Part shown: piece by piece, positions 47,701 to 57,700 of the stretch
How the letters are laid out: every line of letters begins with the position of its first letter
Position numbering within the stretch: position 1 is the first letter of the stretch
DNA from: Paracoccus sp. SCSIO 75233
GTDB taxonomy: Bacteria > Pseudomonadota > Alphaproteobacteria > Rhodobacterales > Rhodobacteraceae
DNA: 64,000 nucleotides
Reading direction: 5' to 3'
NCBI RefSeq assembly: GCF_027912675.1
Contig: NZ_CP115757.1
Span: 806,001-870,000, forward strand
Notes under the pieces: model-generated
What the model was told of the DNA's origin: nothing
Database searches by the model: none
The model's input: the letters and a program-made list of their open reading frames with translations, nothing else
Translations under genes and position numbers: made by a program

Positions 47701-48996
47701 ATGATGCCGCGGCATGAGCGCCGCCTGGTCGAGACCCCGTCGGGGCGCATTCTGGCGCGGATGCATGACGGGCTGATCCGCGCCACGGCGATTCCCTATG
47801 CGAGGGCAGGGCGATGGCAACCCCCTCAGCCGGTTGAGGCGGCGGATAGAGATGCCGCAAAGGGCTGGTCGCCGGCATGTCCGCAGCTTCGGATTCCGCG
47901 CCTTGAGGCAGCCTTGCCCGATCCGTTCGGGCAGCTGAGCTTCGATGAAAACTGCCTCAACCTTTCGGTGACCGCTCCGTCCGGGGGGCGCGATCTTCCG
48001 GTGATGGTCTGGCTGCATGGCGGCAGCTACGAATCCGGCGCGGGTGATATGGCCGTGTTCGACCCGGCGGCCCTTGTGCGCGAACAACAGGTTATTGTTG
48101 TTGCCGTAACCTATCGGCTCGGTCTGCTCGGCTGGCTGTCAGATGGGGGCAGGCCGGGCAATCTTGGCGCTCTGGATGTGATTGCTGCGCTGCGATGGAT
48201 CAGCCGCAATATCGCGTCGTTCGGGGGTGATCCGGGCAATGTCACCCTGTTCGGCCAAAGCTCTGGCGGGGATATGGCTGCACGGCTGATGGTGGCGGAT
48301 GGTGCTGAGGGTCTTTTCCATCGGGTTATCATCCAAAGCGCGCCGCTCGCCCTGCCGCTGGGCCGCTCGCGGATGCGGCGTGCGATGCAAAGAACAGCCG
48401 GAGAAATCGCCACTGATGCGCCGGTTGGGGCGGTGCTTGCGCGGCAAAGTGCCGTGCTGCGGGCCGCGCGGCGTTTCGGGCTGGGCGGTCAGATGCCGTT
48501 CGGGCCGGAATTCGGTCTGGCACCGTTTCCCGCCGAGCCCGAGCTGAAAGCGGCGCATGCCGCCGTGGCCCCCCGCCTGCCCGTCCTGATCGGCCATACC
48601 CGTGACGAGGCGGCGCTTTTTCTGCCGCCGCCCGAAAGGCTGCTGGGACGTCTGGCGGATCCGGCGCGACGCATCGTCGTGTCGGCATTGACATCGCGGC
48701 TTTATGGTCACCCCGCGCGTCATTTCGCCTGGCGTCACATGGCTGCGGGCGGGCAGGCAACACGATTTGTGATCGAATGGGGCGGGGGCGCGTTCGGACG
48801 GGCGCATCTGTCGGAATTGCCGCTGCTGTTTCCGGGGCCGGACTGGATCGGGACGCCGCTTGTGCCGGAGGAGATGGATCTGGACGAACTCACCCGAACC
48901 GGCGCGGCGCTGCGGCGCATCTGGGCCGGATTCGCCCGCAACGGTGTCACCGGGGAAACGCTGCCCGGCCTGATCCGCTTCGTGCCGCAGCCCTGA
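47701..48996 (+). CDS. Type-B carboxylesterase family protein
   Basis: The alpha/beta-hydrolase has about 431 residues and shows LPVMVWLHGGSYESGAG (oxyanion hole), YRLGLLGWLSDGGRPGNLGA, the nucleophile elbow FGQSSGGDMAARLM and a later His candidate near GGGAFGRAHLSELPLLF. The sequence is shorter than classical 500-residue esterases, lacking part of the lid region. Two adjacent ATGs (47701, 47704) may start it; the open frame extends to 47575. Natural ester substrate unknown. Confidence 0.85.
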   Translation: MMPRHERRLVETPSGRILARMHDGLIRATAIPYARAGRWQPPQPVEAADRDAAKGWSPACPQLRIPRLEAALPDPFGQLSFDENCLNLSVTAPSGGRDLPVMVWLHGGSYESGAGDMAVFDPAALVREQQVIVVAVTYRLGLLGWLSDGGRPGNLGALDVIAALRWISRNIASFGGDPGNVTLFGQSSGGDMAARLMVADGAEGLFHRVIIQSAPLALPLGRSRMRRAMQRTAGEIATDAPVGAVLARQSAVLRAARRFGLGGQMPFGPEFGLAPFPAEPELKAAHAAVAPRLPVLIGHTRDEAALFLPPPERLLGRLADPARRIVVSALTSRLYGHPARHFAWRHMAAGGQATRFVIEWGGGAFGRAHLSELPLLFPGPDWIGTPLVPEEMDLDELTRTGAALRRIWAGFARNGVTGETLPGLIRFVPQP

Positions 48997-49004
48997 AACG
49001 CAAA

Positions 49005-49027
49005 GAACCCGCGCCGGGCGCGGGTTC
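49005..49027. terminator. Bidirectional hairpin terminator
   Basis: GAACCCGCGCC (49005-49015), one G, and GGCGCGGGTTC (49017-49027) form a perfect 11-base-pair stem between the convergent carboxylesterase and rplT genes. The flanks are AAA on the left and CCTGAAG on the right, so a U-tract is weak in both directions. Position and symmetry support the call. Confidence 0.75.
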
Positions 49028-49049
49028 CTGAAGCTTTATCCGAAACCGA

Positions 49050-49409
49050 TCAGGCTGCGGCTTTCGCCTTTTCGACGATTGCACCGAATGCCTCGGGCTC
49101 GTGAACGGCCAGATCGGCCAGAACCTTGCGGTCAACCTCGATCCCCGCCTTGTTCAGCGCATTGATGAAGCGCGAATAGGTCATGTCGGCGTCGACGGCG
49201 CGGACAGCCGCGTTGATCCGCTGAATCCACAGGGCGCGGAAATTGCGCTTGCGGTTCTTGCGGTCGCGGGTGGCGTATTGGTTCGCCTTGTCGACAGCCT
49301 GGGTTGCGGTGCGGAAGTTGCGCGAACGGTTGCCATAGTAACCTTTGGCCTGTTCGAGAACTTTCTTGTGACGGGCGTGAGTCACCTTGCCGGATTTAAC
49401 GCGTGCCAT
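49050..49409 (-). CDS. rplT: 50S ribosomal protein L20
   Basis: The 119-residue protein begins [20 protein letters not shown] and has the L20 core [20 protein letters not shown] and [20 protein letters not shown] type sequence. It binds 23S rRNA during early assembly. It follows rpmI by 15 bases; infC, the third gene of this operon in other bacteria, is not present next to them. Confidence 0.98.
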   Translation of the reverse strand: MARVKSGKVTHARHKKVLEQAKGYYGNRSRNFRTATQAVDKANQYATRDRKNRKRNFRALWIQRINAAVRAVDADMTYSRFINALNKAGIEVDRKVLADLAVHEPEAFGAIVEKAKAAA

Positions 49410-49424
49410 ATCTCAGTCCTCCGA

Positions 49425-49625
49425 TCAGCGGTTATAAGGCATGTATTTCTTGACGATCTTGGCATCCGCGTCGCACAGGACAGTGGTGCCGCGCGCGTCG
49501 CGAATGAACTTCGTCGTGCGCTTGATCATGCCGTGGCGCTTACCGGCCTGAGCCGATTTGATCTTGCCAGAGGCCGTGCTGGAGAACCGCTTCTTCGCGG
49601 CTGCTTTGGTCTTCATCTTCGGCAT
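49425..49625 (-). CDS. rpmI: 50S ribosomal protein L35
   Basis: The 66-residue basic protein [20 protein letters not shown], with [16 protein letters not shown] and ending KKYMPYNR, is clearly L35. Co-directional with rplT. Start ATG 49625 follows AAGGAGC. Confidence 0.97.
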   Translation of the reverse strand: MPKMKTKAAAKKRFSSTASGKIKSAQAGKRHGMIKRTTKFIRDARGTTVLCDADAKIVKKYMPYNR

Positions 49626-49735
49626 TTTACGCTCCTTGTCAGAGGTTTAAGCGCGACTCGGCAATGCCATATCGGCCGGCCGCGCAGGTTTGAAGGCGCC
49701 CCTATACGACCAGAGGCGCCGGATTGCAAGCACGA

Positions 49736-49945
49736 TCAGCCGAAAACCCGCGCCCAGGCCGCGCCGAGCTGATCGACGCCGACCGCGCCCGGTGCCATCC
49801 ACGCGGCGACCGCCAGCATGATCAGTCCCGCGCAGAGCATGATGGCGGCACCGCGCGGAGCCTGGGTTCTCAATACCGAAATAATCGCTGCAACAACGGA
49901 GAGCGCGCAGAAAAACACGCCCAGCAAAAGAAGAATATCGGCCAT
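49736..49945 (-). CDS. Small two-helix membrane protein between pyk and rpmI
   Basis: The 69-residue protein MADILLLLGVFFCALSVVAA, then IISVLRTQAPRGAAIMLCAG and LIMLAVAAWMAPG, has two membrane helices and a short soluble end. The start follows AAGGGA. It lies 30 bases downstream of pyk in the same direction and is probably co-transcribed. I do not recognise a function. Confidence 0.65.
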   Translation of the reverse strand: MADILLLLGVFFCALSVVAAIISVLRTQAPRGAAIMLCAGLIMLAVAAWMAPGAVGVDQLGAAWARVFG

Positions 49946-49975
49946 AAATCAGTCCCTTCGTATCCGGGGGCTGAG

Positions 49976-51421
49976 TTACTCCGTTTCGTCGCGGTTGATC
50001 AAGCGTTCGTCGCAGGTCGCCACGCGCAGAATATTGGTTGTGCCTGCGACGTTGAAGGGAACACCTGCGGTAATGACGATCTGCTGGGCCTCCGTCGCGA
50101 AGCCGAACTCCTTGGAGATGCGCACGCCGCTGATGACCGCCTCGCGGAACCGGCTGAGCGGCGCGGTGACGACGCAATGCGTGCCCCATGTCAGGCAGAG
50201 CCGGCGCAGCACGGTGGAGATCGGCGACAGCGCAATGATCGGCACCCGTGGCCGTTCCCGCGCGACAAGGCTGACCGTGGTGCCGGATTGGGTATGGGCG
50301 CAGATGGCGGAAATATCCGTCGTCTCGGCAATTTCGCGGGCGGCGGCGACGATGCCGTCGGCCACGGTCTTGCGGTCGGCGCGGCGCGATGCCTCGATCA
50401 CCTCGCGATAGGTCGGATCGCTCTCGACGGAGCGGGCGACGTGATCCATCGTCGTCACCGCCTCGATGGGGTAGTCGCCCGCCGCCGATTCCGCCGACAG
50501 CATGATCGCATCCGCGCCCTCATAGATCGCATTCGCCACGTCAGAGACTTCCGCGCGGGTCGGCACCGGGCTTTCGATCATGGATTCAAGCATCTGCGTC
50601 GCGACGATCACCGGCTTAGCGGCGGCGCGGCACTGGCGGACGAGGCGTTTCTGGATCGGCGGCACGGATTGGACCGGCAACTCGACGCCAAGATCGCCGC
50701 GTGCGACCATGATCCCGTCAGAGACCTGCAAGATATCCGCGAAAGAGCGAACCGCTGCGGGTTTTTCGATCTTCGACAGGATCGCGGCGCGGCCCTTGGC
50801 CAGTTGGCGCGCCTCCAGCACGTCCTCGGGGCGCTGCACGAAGGACAGGGCCAGCCAGTCCACGCCCAGCTCACAAGCGAATTCCAGATCGCCCCGGTCC
50901 TTTTCCGAAAGCGCGGCAAGCGGCAGGACCACGTCCGGTACGTTCACGCCCTTACGGTTCGAAATCGTGCCGCCGACCGTCACCGTGCAATCGGCGAAAT
51001 CCTTGCCGCATTCATCGACTTTCAGCCGGATCTTGCCGTCATTGACCAGCAGTTCCGATCCCGGCTCAAGTGCTGCAAAGATCTCCGCATGGGGCAGGGT
51101 GACGCGGGTGGCGTCGCCCTCGGCCTTGTCGAGATCGAAGCGGAATTTTTGCCCTTCCTCAAGCTCATGTTCACCTGCGGCGAAGACGCCGACACGCAGT
51201 TTCGGACCCTGAAGGTCGGCGAGAATGGCAATCGGGCGGTTAAGATCCTGTTCGATCTGACGAATCGCGTCGTAGCGGGCCTTGTGGTCGGCGTGGTCGC
51301 CGTGGCTCATATTCAGGCGGAATACGTCGGCCCCGGCCTCGAACAAGGCGCGGATGGTGTCGTAATCCGACGACGACGGACCCAGCGTCGCGACGATCTT
51401 GATATTGCGGTGACGTCTCAT
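49976..51421 (-). CDS. pyk: Pyruvate kinase
   Basis: The 481-residue glycolytic enzyme transfers phosphate from PEP to ADP. Landmarks are KIVATLGPSSSDYDTI, FRLNMSHGDHADH, LADLQGPKLRVG, catalytic Lys in AILSKIEKPAAV, MVARGDLGVELPVQSVPPIQ, and VANAIYEGADAIMLSAESAA. The C-terminal domain has ICAHTQSGTTVSLVARERP. GAGGGA precedes ATG 51421. Standard length. Confidence 0.98.
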   Translation of the reverse strand: MRRHRNIKIVATLGPSSSDYDTIRALFEAGADVFRLNMSHGDHADHKARYDAIRQIEQDLNRPIAILADLQGPKLRVGVFAAGEHELEEGQKFRFDLDKAEGDATRVTLPHAEIFAALEPGSELLVNDGKIRLKVDECGKDFADCTVTVGGTISNRKGVNVPDVVLPLAALSEKDRGDLEFACELGVDWLALSFVQRPEDVLEARQLAKGRAAILSKIEKPAAVRSFADILQVSDGIMVARGDLGVELPVQSVPPIQKRLVRQCRAAAKPVIVATQMLESMIESPVPTRAEVSDVANAIYEGADAIMLSAESAAGDYPIEAVTTMDHVARSVESDPTYREVIEASRRADRKTVADGIVAAAREIAETTDISAICAHTQSGTTVSLVARERPRVPIIALSPISTVLRRLCLTWGTHCVVTAPLSRFREAVISGVRISKEFGFATEAQQIVITAGVPFNVAGTTNILRVATCDERLINRDETE

Positions 51422-51510
51422 ACGGTCCCTCCAGATGTTTCCGCTATCATGGCGGAAAGGGACGGCGGCGACAACTGGCAGAGCGTGAAGAATTGACGTA
51501 TGTCGCGTGT

Positions 51511-52269
51511 ATGAAAGATGACAGCATAATCCGCCATGAAGCCTTCTGGACCGAGGGAGAGGACAGGGACAGCCGCTGGCTGATCACCTGCGATCACGCC
51601 ACCAACCGGGTGCCGGATTGGGTGGGCGGCGGCGATCTGGGGATAGCGGCTGCGGATATGGCGCGGCATATCGCCTATGATGTCGGTGCCGCCGGGGTTG
51701 CGCGGCATCTTGGCAGGGTGATGGGCGCGCCGGTCGTCGGATCCGATTTCTCGCGTCTGGTGATTGATCCGAACCGGGGCGAGGACGATCCGACACTGTT
51801 GATGCGGCTGTATGACGGGACGGTCATTCCCGCCAACAAGGATGCGGATGCCGCGGAAAAAAAGCGGCGTCTGGACGGGCTTTATCGACCCTATCACAAT
51901 GCCTTGGAGCGTATATCTTCAGCGCATTCCAGCCGCGCCATTTGTGCGATCCACAGCTTTACGCCGCAGCTTCGCGGGCGTCCGCCGCGCCCCTGGGCCG
52001 TGGGGGTTCTCTATTCCCAAAAGGACGAACGTCTGGCCCCGCTGCTGATCGAGCGTTGCCGGGCGGCAGGCTGGGAAACCGGCGATAACGAGCCTTATTC
52101 GGGTCATCTCGACGGTGACTCCGTCGACCGCCATGCGCTTGCCCATCATCGCCCCAATGTGCTGATCGAGGTCCGCAACGATCTGATTGCGGACGAAACC
52201 GGGCAGGCGGAATGGGCCGAGCGGCTGGCGGGGGTGCTGGATGGGCTGCTTGAGGCTGCCGGGGTCTGA
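51511..52269 (+). CDS. N-formylglutamate amidohydrolase family protein
   Basis: The protein has about 252 residues. It shows the family blocks WLITCDHATNRVP, GAAGVARHLGRVMGAPVVGS, DFSRLVIDPNRGEDDPTL and AICAIHSFTPQLRGRPRPW-like sequence, then HRPNVLIEVRNDLIADETGQ. The family (FGase, HutG type) hydrolyses N-formyl-L-glutamate in histidine breakdown, but stand-alone members may act on other N-formyl or amide substrates. No hut gene is nearby. The ATG at 51511 is preferred; 51493 is also open. Confidence 0.82.
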   Translation: MKDDSIIRHEAFWTEGEDRDSRWLITCDHATNRVPDWVGGGDLGIAAADMARHIAYDVGAAGVARHLGRVMGAPVVGSDFSRLVIDPNRGEDDPTLLMRLYDGTVIPANKDADAAEKKRRLDGLYRPYHNALERISSAHSSRAICAIHSFTPQLRGRPPRPWAVGVLYSQKDERLAPLLIERCRAAGWETGDNEPYSGHLDGDSVDRHALAHHRPNVLIEVRNDLIADETGQAEWAERLAGVLDGLLEAAGV

Positions 52270-52272
52270 CGA

Positions 52273-53403
52273 TCAGCCGCGCTTGAACGGACCCCAATCG
52301 CGCAGGAAGTCGATCTCTTCATCGACGGCATTCCGCTCGCGCTCCAGATAGTCTTCCAGGGCGCGGCGGAACCCCGGATCGGCGACCCAGTGCAGCGAAT
52401 AGGTCTGTGTCGGAAGATAGCCGCGGGCGAGCTTATGTTCGCCTTGCGCGCCAGCCTCGACACGGGACAGGCCCTGATTGATGGCGAAGTCGATGGCCTG
52501 ATGATAGCACATCTCGAAATGCAGGAACGGGTGTTCCTCGACCGCGCCCCAGTAACGGCCATAGATCGCATCCGGCCCGATCAGGTTCAGCGCGCCCGCT
52601 ATCGGCTGGCCGTCGCGCTCGGCCAAGACCAGCAGGCAATCGTCGCGCATTGTGTCGTGGAGCAGATCGAAGAATGCCCGCGTCAGATAAGGCCGCCCCC
52701 ATTTGCGTGCGCCGGTATGTTGATAAAATTCCCAGAACGCATCCCAATGCCGGGGCTGGATCTCTGCGCCGCGAAGCTGGCGGATGGTGCCGCCGAAACC
52801 CTGCGCCCGCTCACGTTCCTTGCGCAGATTTTTGCGCTTGCGGGACGACAGCTTCGACAGGAAGTCGTCATAGTCGGCGAAACCGTCATTCACCCAGTGA
52901 AATTGCTGTGTCGTTCGGGGCATGAAACCGGCCTCGCGCCCGATCTCCGCCTCTGCCTCGGTGCAGAAGGTCACATGCGCGCCCGACAGCCCGTTCTGCG
53001 TGCAAAGCTGCGCCATGCCGGACAGCAGCGCCGCCTGCACCTCCGGCGCGGCGGCAATCAGCCTTGGCCCGGTAACAGGGGTGAAGGGGACGGCGCATTG
53101 CAGCTTGGGGTAATACTGCCCGCCTGCGCGTTCGAACGCATCGGCCCAGGCGTGATCGAAGATATACTCCCCCTGGCTGTGCAGCTTGATATAGCTCGGC
53201 GCGACACCGTGCAGGGTGCCGCCATCATCGCGCGCCGCCAGATGGGCCGGATGCCAGCCCGTGCCGTCCCCGACAGAGCCGGAGGCTTCGAGCGCCGACA
53301 GGAAGCGGTGACTGGTAAACGGGTTCGCCCCCGCACCTGTCAGATCCCATGCATCCGCGTCAATCTCGGACAGGGCCTGATGGACCGTGATGGTGATGTT
53401 CAT
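52273..53403 (-). CDS. GNAT/FemAB-like protein (DUF482)
   Basis: The 376-residue protein has the peptidogalycan-biosynthesis (DUF482) pattern: NPFTSHRFLSALEASGSVGD, WHPAHLAARDDGGTLHGVAP, FDHAWADAFERAGGQYYPKL, LSSRKRKNLRKERERAQGFG, and YGRYWGAVEEHPFLHFEMCY. Such proteins have two acyl-CoA N-acyltransferase folds and are predicted aminoacyl or acyl transferases. Its ATG overlaps the lrgB stop (ATGA), so it is translated with lrgAB, hinting at an envelope role. Confidence 0.82.
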   Translation of the reverse strand: MNITITVHQALSEIDADAWDLTGAGANPFTSHRFLSALEASGSVGDGTGWHPAHLAARDDGGTLHGVAPSYIKLHSQGEYIFDHAWADAFERAGGQYYPKLQCAVPFTPVTGPRLIAAAPEVQAALLSGMAQLCTQNGLSGAHVTFCTEAEAEIGREAGFMPRTTQQFHWVNDGFADYDDFLSKLSSRKRKNLRKERERAQGFGGTIRQLRGAEIQPRHWDAFWEFYQHTGARKWGRPYLTRAFFDLLHDTMRDDCLLVLAERDGQPIAGALNLIGPDAIYGRYWGAVEEHPFLHFEMCYHQAIDFAINQGLSRVEAGAQGEHKLARGYLPTQTYSLHWVADPGFRRALEDYLERERNAVDEEIDFLRDWGPFKRG

Positions 53404-54116
53404 GCGAACAGCCTCAGCACCAGCGGGGCGACAATTGCGGTCAGGACGGCATTCAGCCCCATGCCGATCCCCGCGAAGGCCCCGGCGGTCTCATTGACCT
53501 GAAAGGCGCGGGCGGTGCCGATCCCATGCGCGGCAACCCCGACCGAGAAACCGCGCGCCCGCCAGTCTGTCACGCGCAGCGCGTTCAGCAGCGGGGTGAC
53601 GATGATGGCCCCGAAAATCCCGGTCAGCAGGACCATTACGGCGGTCAGTGTCGGCTGCCCGCCAATCCGCTCTGCAATGCCGATTGCCACGGGTGCCGTG
53701 GTCGATTTCGGCGCGAGCGAGGCCAGCAGCGTCTCGTCCAGCCCGAAAAACCTGCCGATCAGCAGGGCAGAGACGACCGCCGTCAGCGATCCGACCAGAA
53801 GCGCCGCGATAACCGGCAGCAGCGCGTGCCGTATCCGCTTGAGATTGTCGTAAAGCGGCAGCGCCAGACAGACCGTCGCCGGGCCGAGCATGAAGTGAAC
53901 GAATTGCGCGCCCTCGAAATAGGTCTGATAGCTGGTGCCGCTGATCCACAGCACAGCGCCGAGGATGATGATCGCGATCAGCACTGAATTGGCATAGCTG
54001 GCGCGTCCCGACAGGCGGAAAATCGCGTCCCCGGCCAGATAGGCGGCGAGTGTGGCCGTCAGCCACAGCAAGGGCTGGCTGGCGAGATAGGACCAGATCA
54101 ATGCCGCGTCACTCAT
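53400..54116 (-). CDS. lrgB: LrgB family membrane protein
   Basis: The 238-residue protein has about seven helices and LrgB hallmarks: QFVHFMLGPATVCLALPLYD, APKSTTAPVAIGIAERIGG, LTGIFGAIIVTPLLNAL, and AAHGIGTARAFQVNETAGAF. LrgB/CidB proteins modulate murein hydrolase activity; plant and some bacterial members carry glycolate. It overlaps lrgA by eight bases and the GNAT-like gene by four. Confidence 0.92.
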   Translation of the reverse strand: MSDAALIWSYLASQPLLWLTATLAAYLAGDAIFRLSGRASYANSVLIAIIILGAVLWISGTSYQTYFEGAQFVHFMLGPATVCLALPLYDNLKRIRHALLPVIAALLVGSLTAVVSALLIGRFFGLDETLLASLAPKSTTAPVAIGIAERIGGQPTLTAVMVLLTGIFGAIIVTPLLNALRVTDWRARGFSVGVAAHGIGTARAFQVNETAGAFAGIGMGLNAVLTAIVAPLVLRLFA

Positions 54117-54462
54117 CTGGCGATCCGATCCAGCGGGCCACGGCGGCGAAGGTCAGCGCGCCTGCGGCAATCGCCAGCACGGTCGACACGACAAGGGCCA
54201 GTCCCAGCCCCAGCCCATGTTCGGCCAGCACCGGCAGATGCGCGACGATGCCGACCCCGGCGGGCACGAAGAACAGCGACAGATGCCCGAGCAGCCCCTG
54301 TGCAACCGGGCGCAGCATCTCCGCAAGGCGGGGGTAAACGGTGCAGCACAGCACCAGCAGCACCAGCCCGACCACCGGGCCGGGCAAGGGCAGGGTGAGG
54401 CCGCGCGAGGCAATCTCGCCGATAAGCTGAAAGCTCAGAATGATGGTCAATGCCGGGATCAT
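54109..54462 (-). CDS. lrgA: LrgA/CidA holin-like protein
   Basis: The 117-residue membrane protein has four helices and the CidA/LrgA motif LTLPLPGPVVGLVLLVLCC, then HLSLFFVPAGVGIVAHLPVL. It partners LrgB in a holin-like or metabolite-transport unit. The 8-base overlap indicates translational coupling. Confidence 0.92.
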   Translation of the reverse strand: MIPALTIILSFQLIGEIASRGLTLPLPGPVVGLVLLVLCCTVYPRLAEMLRPVAQGLLGHLSLFFVPAGVGIVAHLPVLAEHGLGLGLALVVSTVLAIAAGALTFAAVARWIGSPDE

Positions 54463-54717
54463 GCCGGCAAGGTAAGCAGGATTTGTGACGCTTTCCAGTG
54501 GCGATCACGTTCCGGATATTTCTGTTTTGCCGTGGCAGACGGGACGCGGCGAATCAGCATTCTGTCGGGCGAAGTCGCTGAACCGGAAATCATAGGGGTA
54601 TTGCTGAAATCTTGTGGATAACCAAAGGCTGATAGCTACATATTGCGGTTTTGATTTGACTTCATAGGGCTGTGGCACAAAAATCCGGTAACCAGAAACG
54701 ATTCCCGGACCCCACGC

Positions 54718-57700
54718 GTGAAATTCGACCGACTCAGGCTCAACGGCTTCAAATCTTTCGTCGATCCCACTGATCTGGTGATCCGCGAGGGGCTGACGGG
54801 CGTCGTCGGGCCGAATGGCTGCGGCAAGTCGAATTTGCTGGAGGCGCTTCGCTGGGTCATGGGTGAAAACCGGCCAAGCGCCATGCGTGGCGGCGGAATG
54901 GAGGATGTGATTTTCGCTGGCACGTCCCGTCGCGGCGCGCGCGCCCATGCCGAAGTGACGCTGACAATCGACAACCGGCAGCGGCTGGCCCCGGCCTCGG
55001 TGAATGACAGCGACGGGTTTGACATCGTTCGGCGGATCACGCGGGATGCAGGCTCTGCCTACAAGATCGGCGGCAAGGAAGCCCGCGCCCGCGATGTGCA
55101 GATGCTGTTCGCGGATGCCTCCACAGGCTCGCATTCGCCCGCACTCGTCCGGCAGGGGCAGATTTCGGAGCTGATCAACGCCAAACCCAAGGCGCGGCGG
55201 CGGATTCTGGAGGAGGCGGCAGGGATCTCCGGCCTCTATGCGCGCCGTCACGAGGCTGAGCTGAAGCTGAACGGGGCGGAAAACAACCTGACCCGCGTCG
55301 ATGACACGCTGGACCAGCTTGCGACGCAGGCGGCTTCGCTGACCCGGCAGGCGCGGGCGGCGGCGAAATATCGCGAGATCGGCGCGGCGCTCCGGCAGGC
55401 GGAAGGGCTGCTGCTCTATCGCCGCTGGGCCGAGGCTGACGAGGCGCGTGCCGCCGCAGCCACGGCTTTGCAGGAGGCGATTGCGGCAGCCGCAGCGGCG
55501 GAAGGGGCAGCGAAACAGGCGCTTGCAGCGCGGGAAGCGGCGGAGGCGGCGCTGCCGCCCTTGCGTGAAGAGGAACAGGTGGCAGCGGCGGTCCTGTCCC
55601 GCGTCGTGGTGGATCGCGAGGCGCTGGACGAGGCGGAGGCCCGCGCTGCGGCTGCGATCGAGGCGCTGCGTGGACGGATCGCACAGCTGAGCAAGGATAT
55701 TGAGCGCGAGGGCCAACTCAACCGCGATGCCGCCGGGGTGGTGGAGCGGCTGGAATGGGAAAAGCGCGAACTGCAAAAAGCCGGGCAGGGCCATGAGGCA
55801 AAGCAGGAGCAGGCCGATCTCGCCGCGCAGGAAGCCGCTGCCGCCTTGCGCGAGGTTGAGGTCAAGCTGGCGGAGCTGACCGATGAATCGGCGCGACTGG
55901 CCGCGCAGGCGCAATCGGCGGAGCGGTTGGTGTCCGACCTGACCTCGATGCGGGACCGCTCGGAAAAAGCCGCGCAGGAGGCGGAGCAGACCGCGTCACG
56001 CGCAGATGCAACCGGCACTGAGGCGGAGCAGGCCCTGCGGTCGGCGGAGGCGGCGCAGAAGAATGCCGCAGCCGCCGTGGAACATGCGGAAAAGACGCTG
56101 ACGGAGGCGGAGGAAAAGCGCGGCACGGCAGAGACGGCGGAGGCCACGGCGCGCGCAACCCGTGCCGAGATCGAGGGTGAGGCGGGTGCGCTGCGCGCGG
56201 AGATGAACGCGCTTGAGAAGCTCGTCGCGCGCGCCGCTGGCGACGGCTCGTCGCTGCTGGACCGGATTTCGGTTGCCAAGGGGTATGAGGCTGCGCTTGG
56301 CGCGGCGCTTGGCGATGATCTGGGGATCGGGCTGGCGGATGGCGGCTCGGGCTGGGCGGAGCTGCCGGGCTATGATGAAACCGCAGCTTTACCCGCCGGG
56401 GCGGAGCCTTTGGCTGCGCAAGTGACCGCGCCGCCCGTTTTGCTGCGCCGCCTGTCGCAGATCGCCGTGGTCGGGGGAGCCGCCTCGGCGGAGGCATCGC
56501 AGGCCGCGCTTCTGCCCGGTCAATGCCTCGTGACCCGCGATGGCGGGTTGTGGAGATGGGACGGAATGCGCGTCATGCCGGGCGAGGCGTCTTCGGCTGC
56601 CGCGCGGCATCTGGAGCAGGTGAACCGTCTGGCGGATATGCGCGGCACGACGGAGGCCGTGATTGCGCGGGCGGCACAGGCGTCGGAGGCGCATGAGCAG
56701 GCGCGCGGCCAGCTTGCGGCGGCGAATGCGGCGGAAAGGACCGCGCGCGAGGCAAGGCGGGAGGCGGAGCGCAGCCTGTCGGAGACCGCGCGCGCCGCGA
56801 CGCGGGCCGAGAGCGATCTCTCCATGGCGCGGGCGCGTGCTGAATCGGCGCGCGCGGAACTGGTCCGGCACCGCGAGGATGCGGCGGCTGCCCGGTCACG
56901 GCTGGCGGAGGCGCAGCGTCAGCTTGATGCGCTGCCGGATCGCGGGGCGGCTGCGGCGGCCGTTGAGGCCGCGCGCACCGGGGTGGAGGCCGCGCGCATC
57001 GCGACGATGAGTCGGCGCAGCGCATTGGACGAACTCCGGCGCGAGGCGAATGCCCGCACGAAACGCTTGCAGGAAATCGCCAAAGAGGAATCCGGCTGGA
57101 AACTGCGGCTTGAGCAGGCAGGCACCCGTGCGGGGGAACTGACCGCGCGGCTGGAGGCGACCGAGGGCGAACTCGCCGGGGCCGAAGGCCAGCCCGCTGC
57201 CTTGGCCGAGAAGCGCGACCAGTTGCGTGAGGCCGAAGCTGCCGCAGAAGGCCGGGTTGTCAAGGCGCGCGAAGCGCTCGGCACAGCCGAAGCCGCGCTG
57301 CGAGCTGCGGCGATGGCGGAGCGGGATGCGGAACGCGCCGCATCGGAATCGCGCGAACTCAGGGCCGCTCGTCAGGCAAGGGCCGAGGCATCGCGCGAGG
57401 CTGAGGAAGCCGCGCGGGCACGGATCATGGAGGAGGTCGAACTGACCCCGCAGGCGCTGCGCGACAGCCTTGGCGATGAGGTGACGGAGCAGGCGGCGGC
57501 GCAGCTTGAGGATCAGATTGCCCGGCTGCGGGCCAGTCGCGATGCGCTCGGTCCCGTCAATTTGCGGGCCGATGAGGACAAGCGGGAACTGGAAGAGGAA
57601 CGCGCCAAGCTGGCCGGTGAAAAATCCGATCTGGAAGAGGCGATCCGCAAGCTGCGCGCCGGTATCGCCAGCCTGAACCGTGAGGGGCGTGAGCGTCTGC

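Noticed and set aside
49724..51496. 590-codon plus-strand frame opposite pyk
   Set aside because: Pyruvate kinase on the minus strand is unambiguous. The plus frame is Arg/His-rich shadow.
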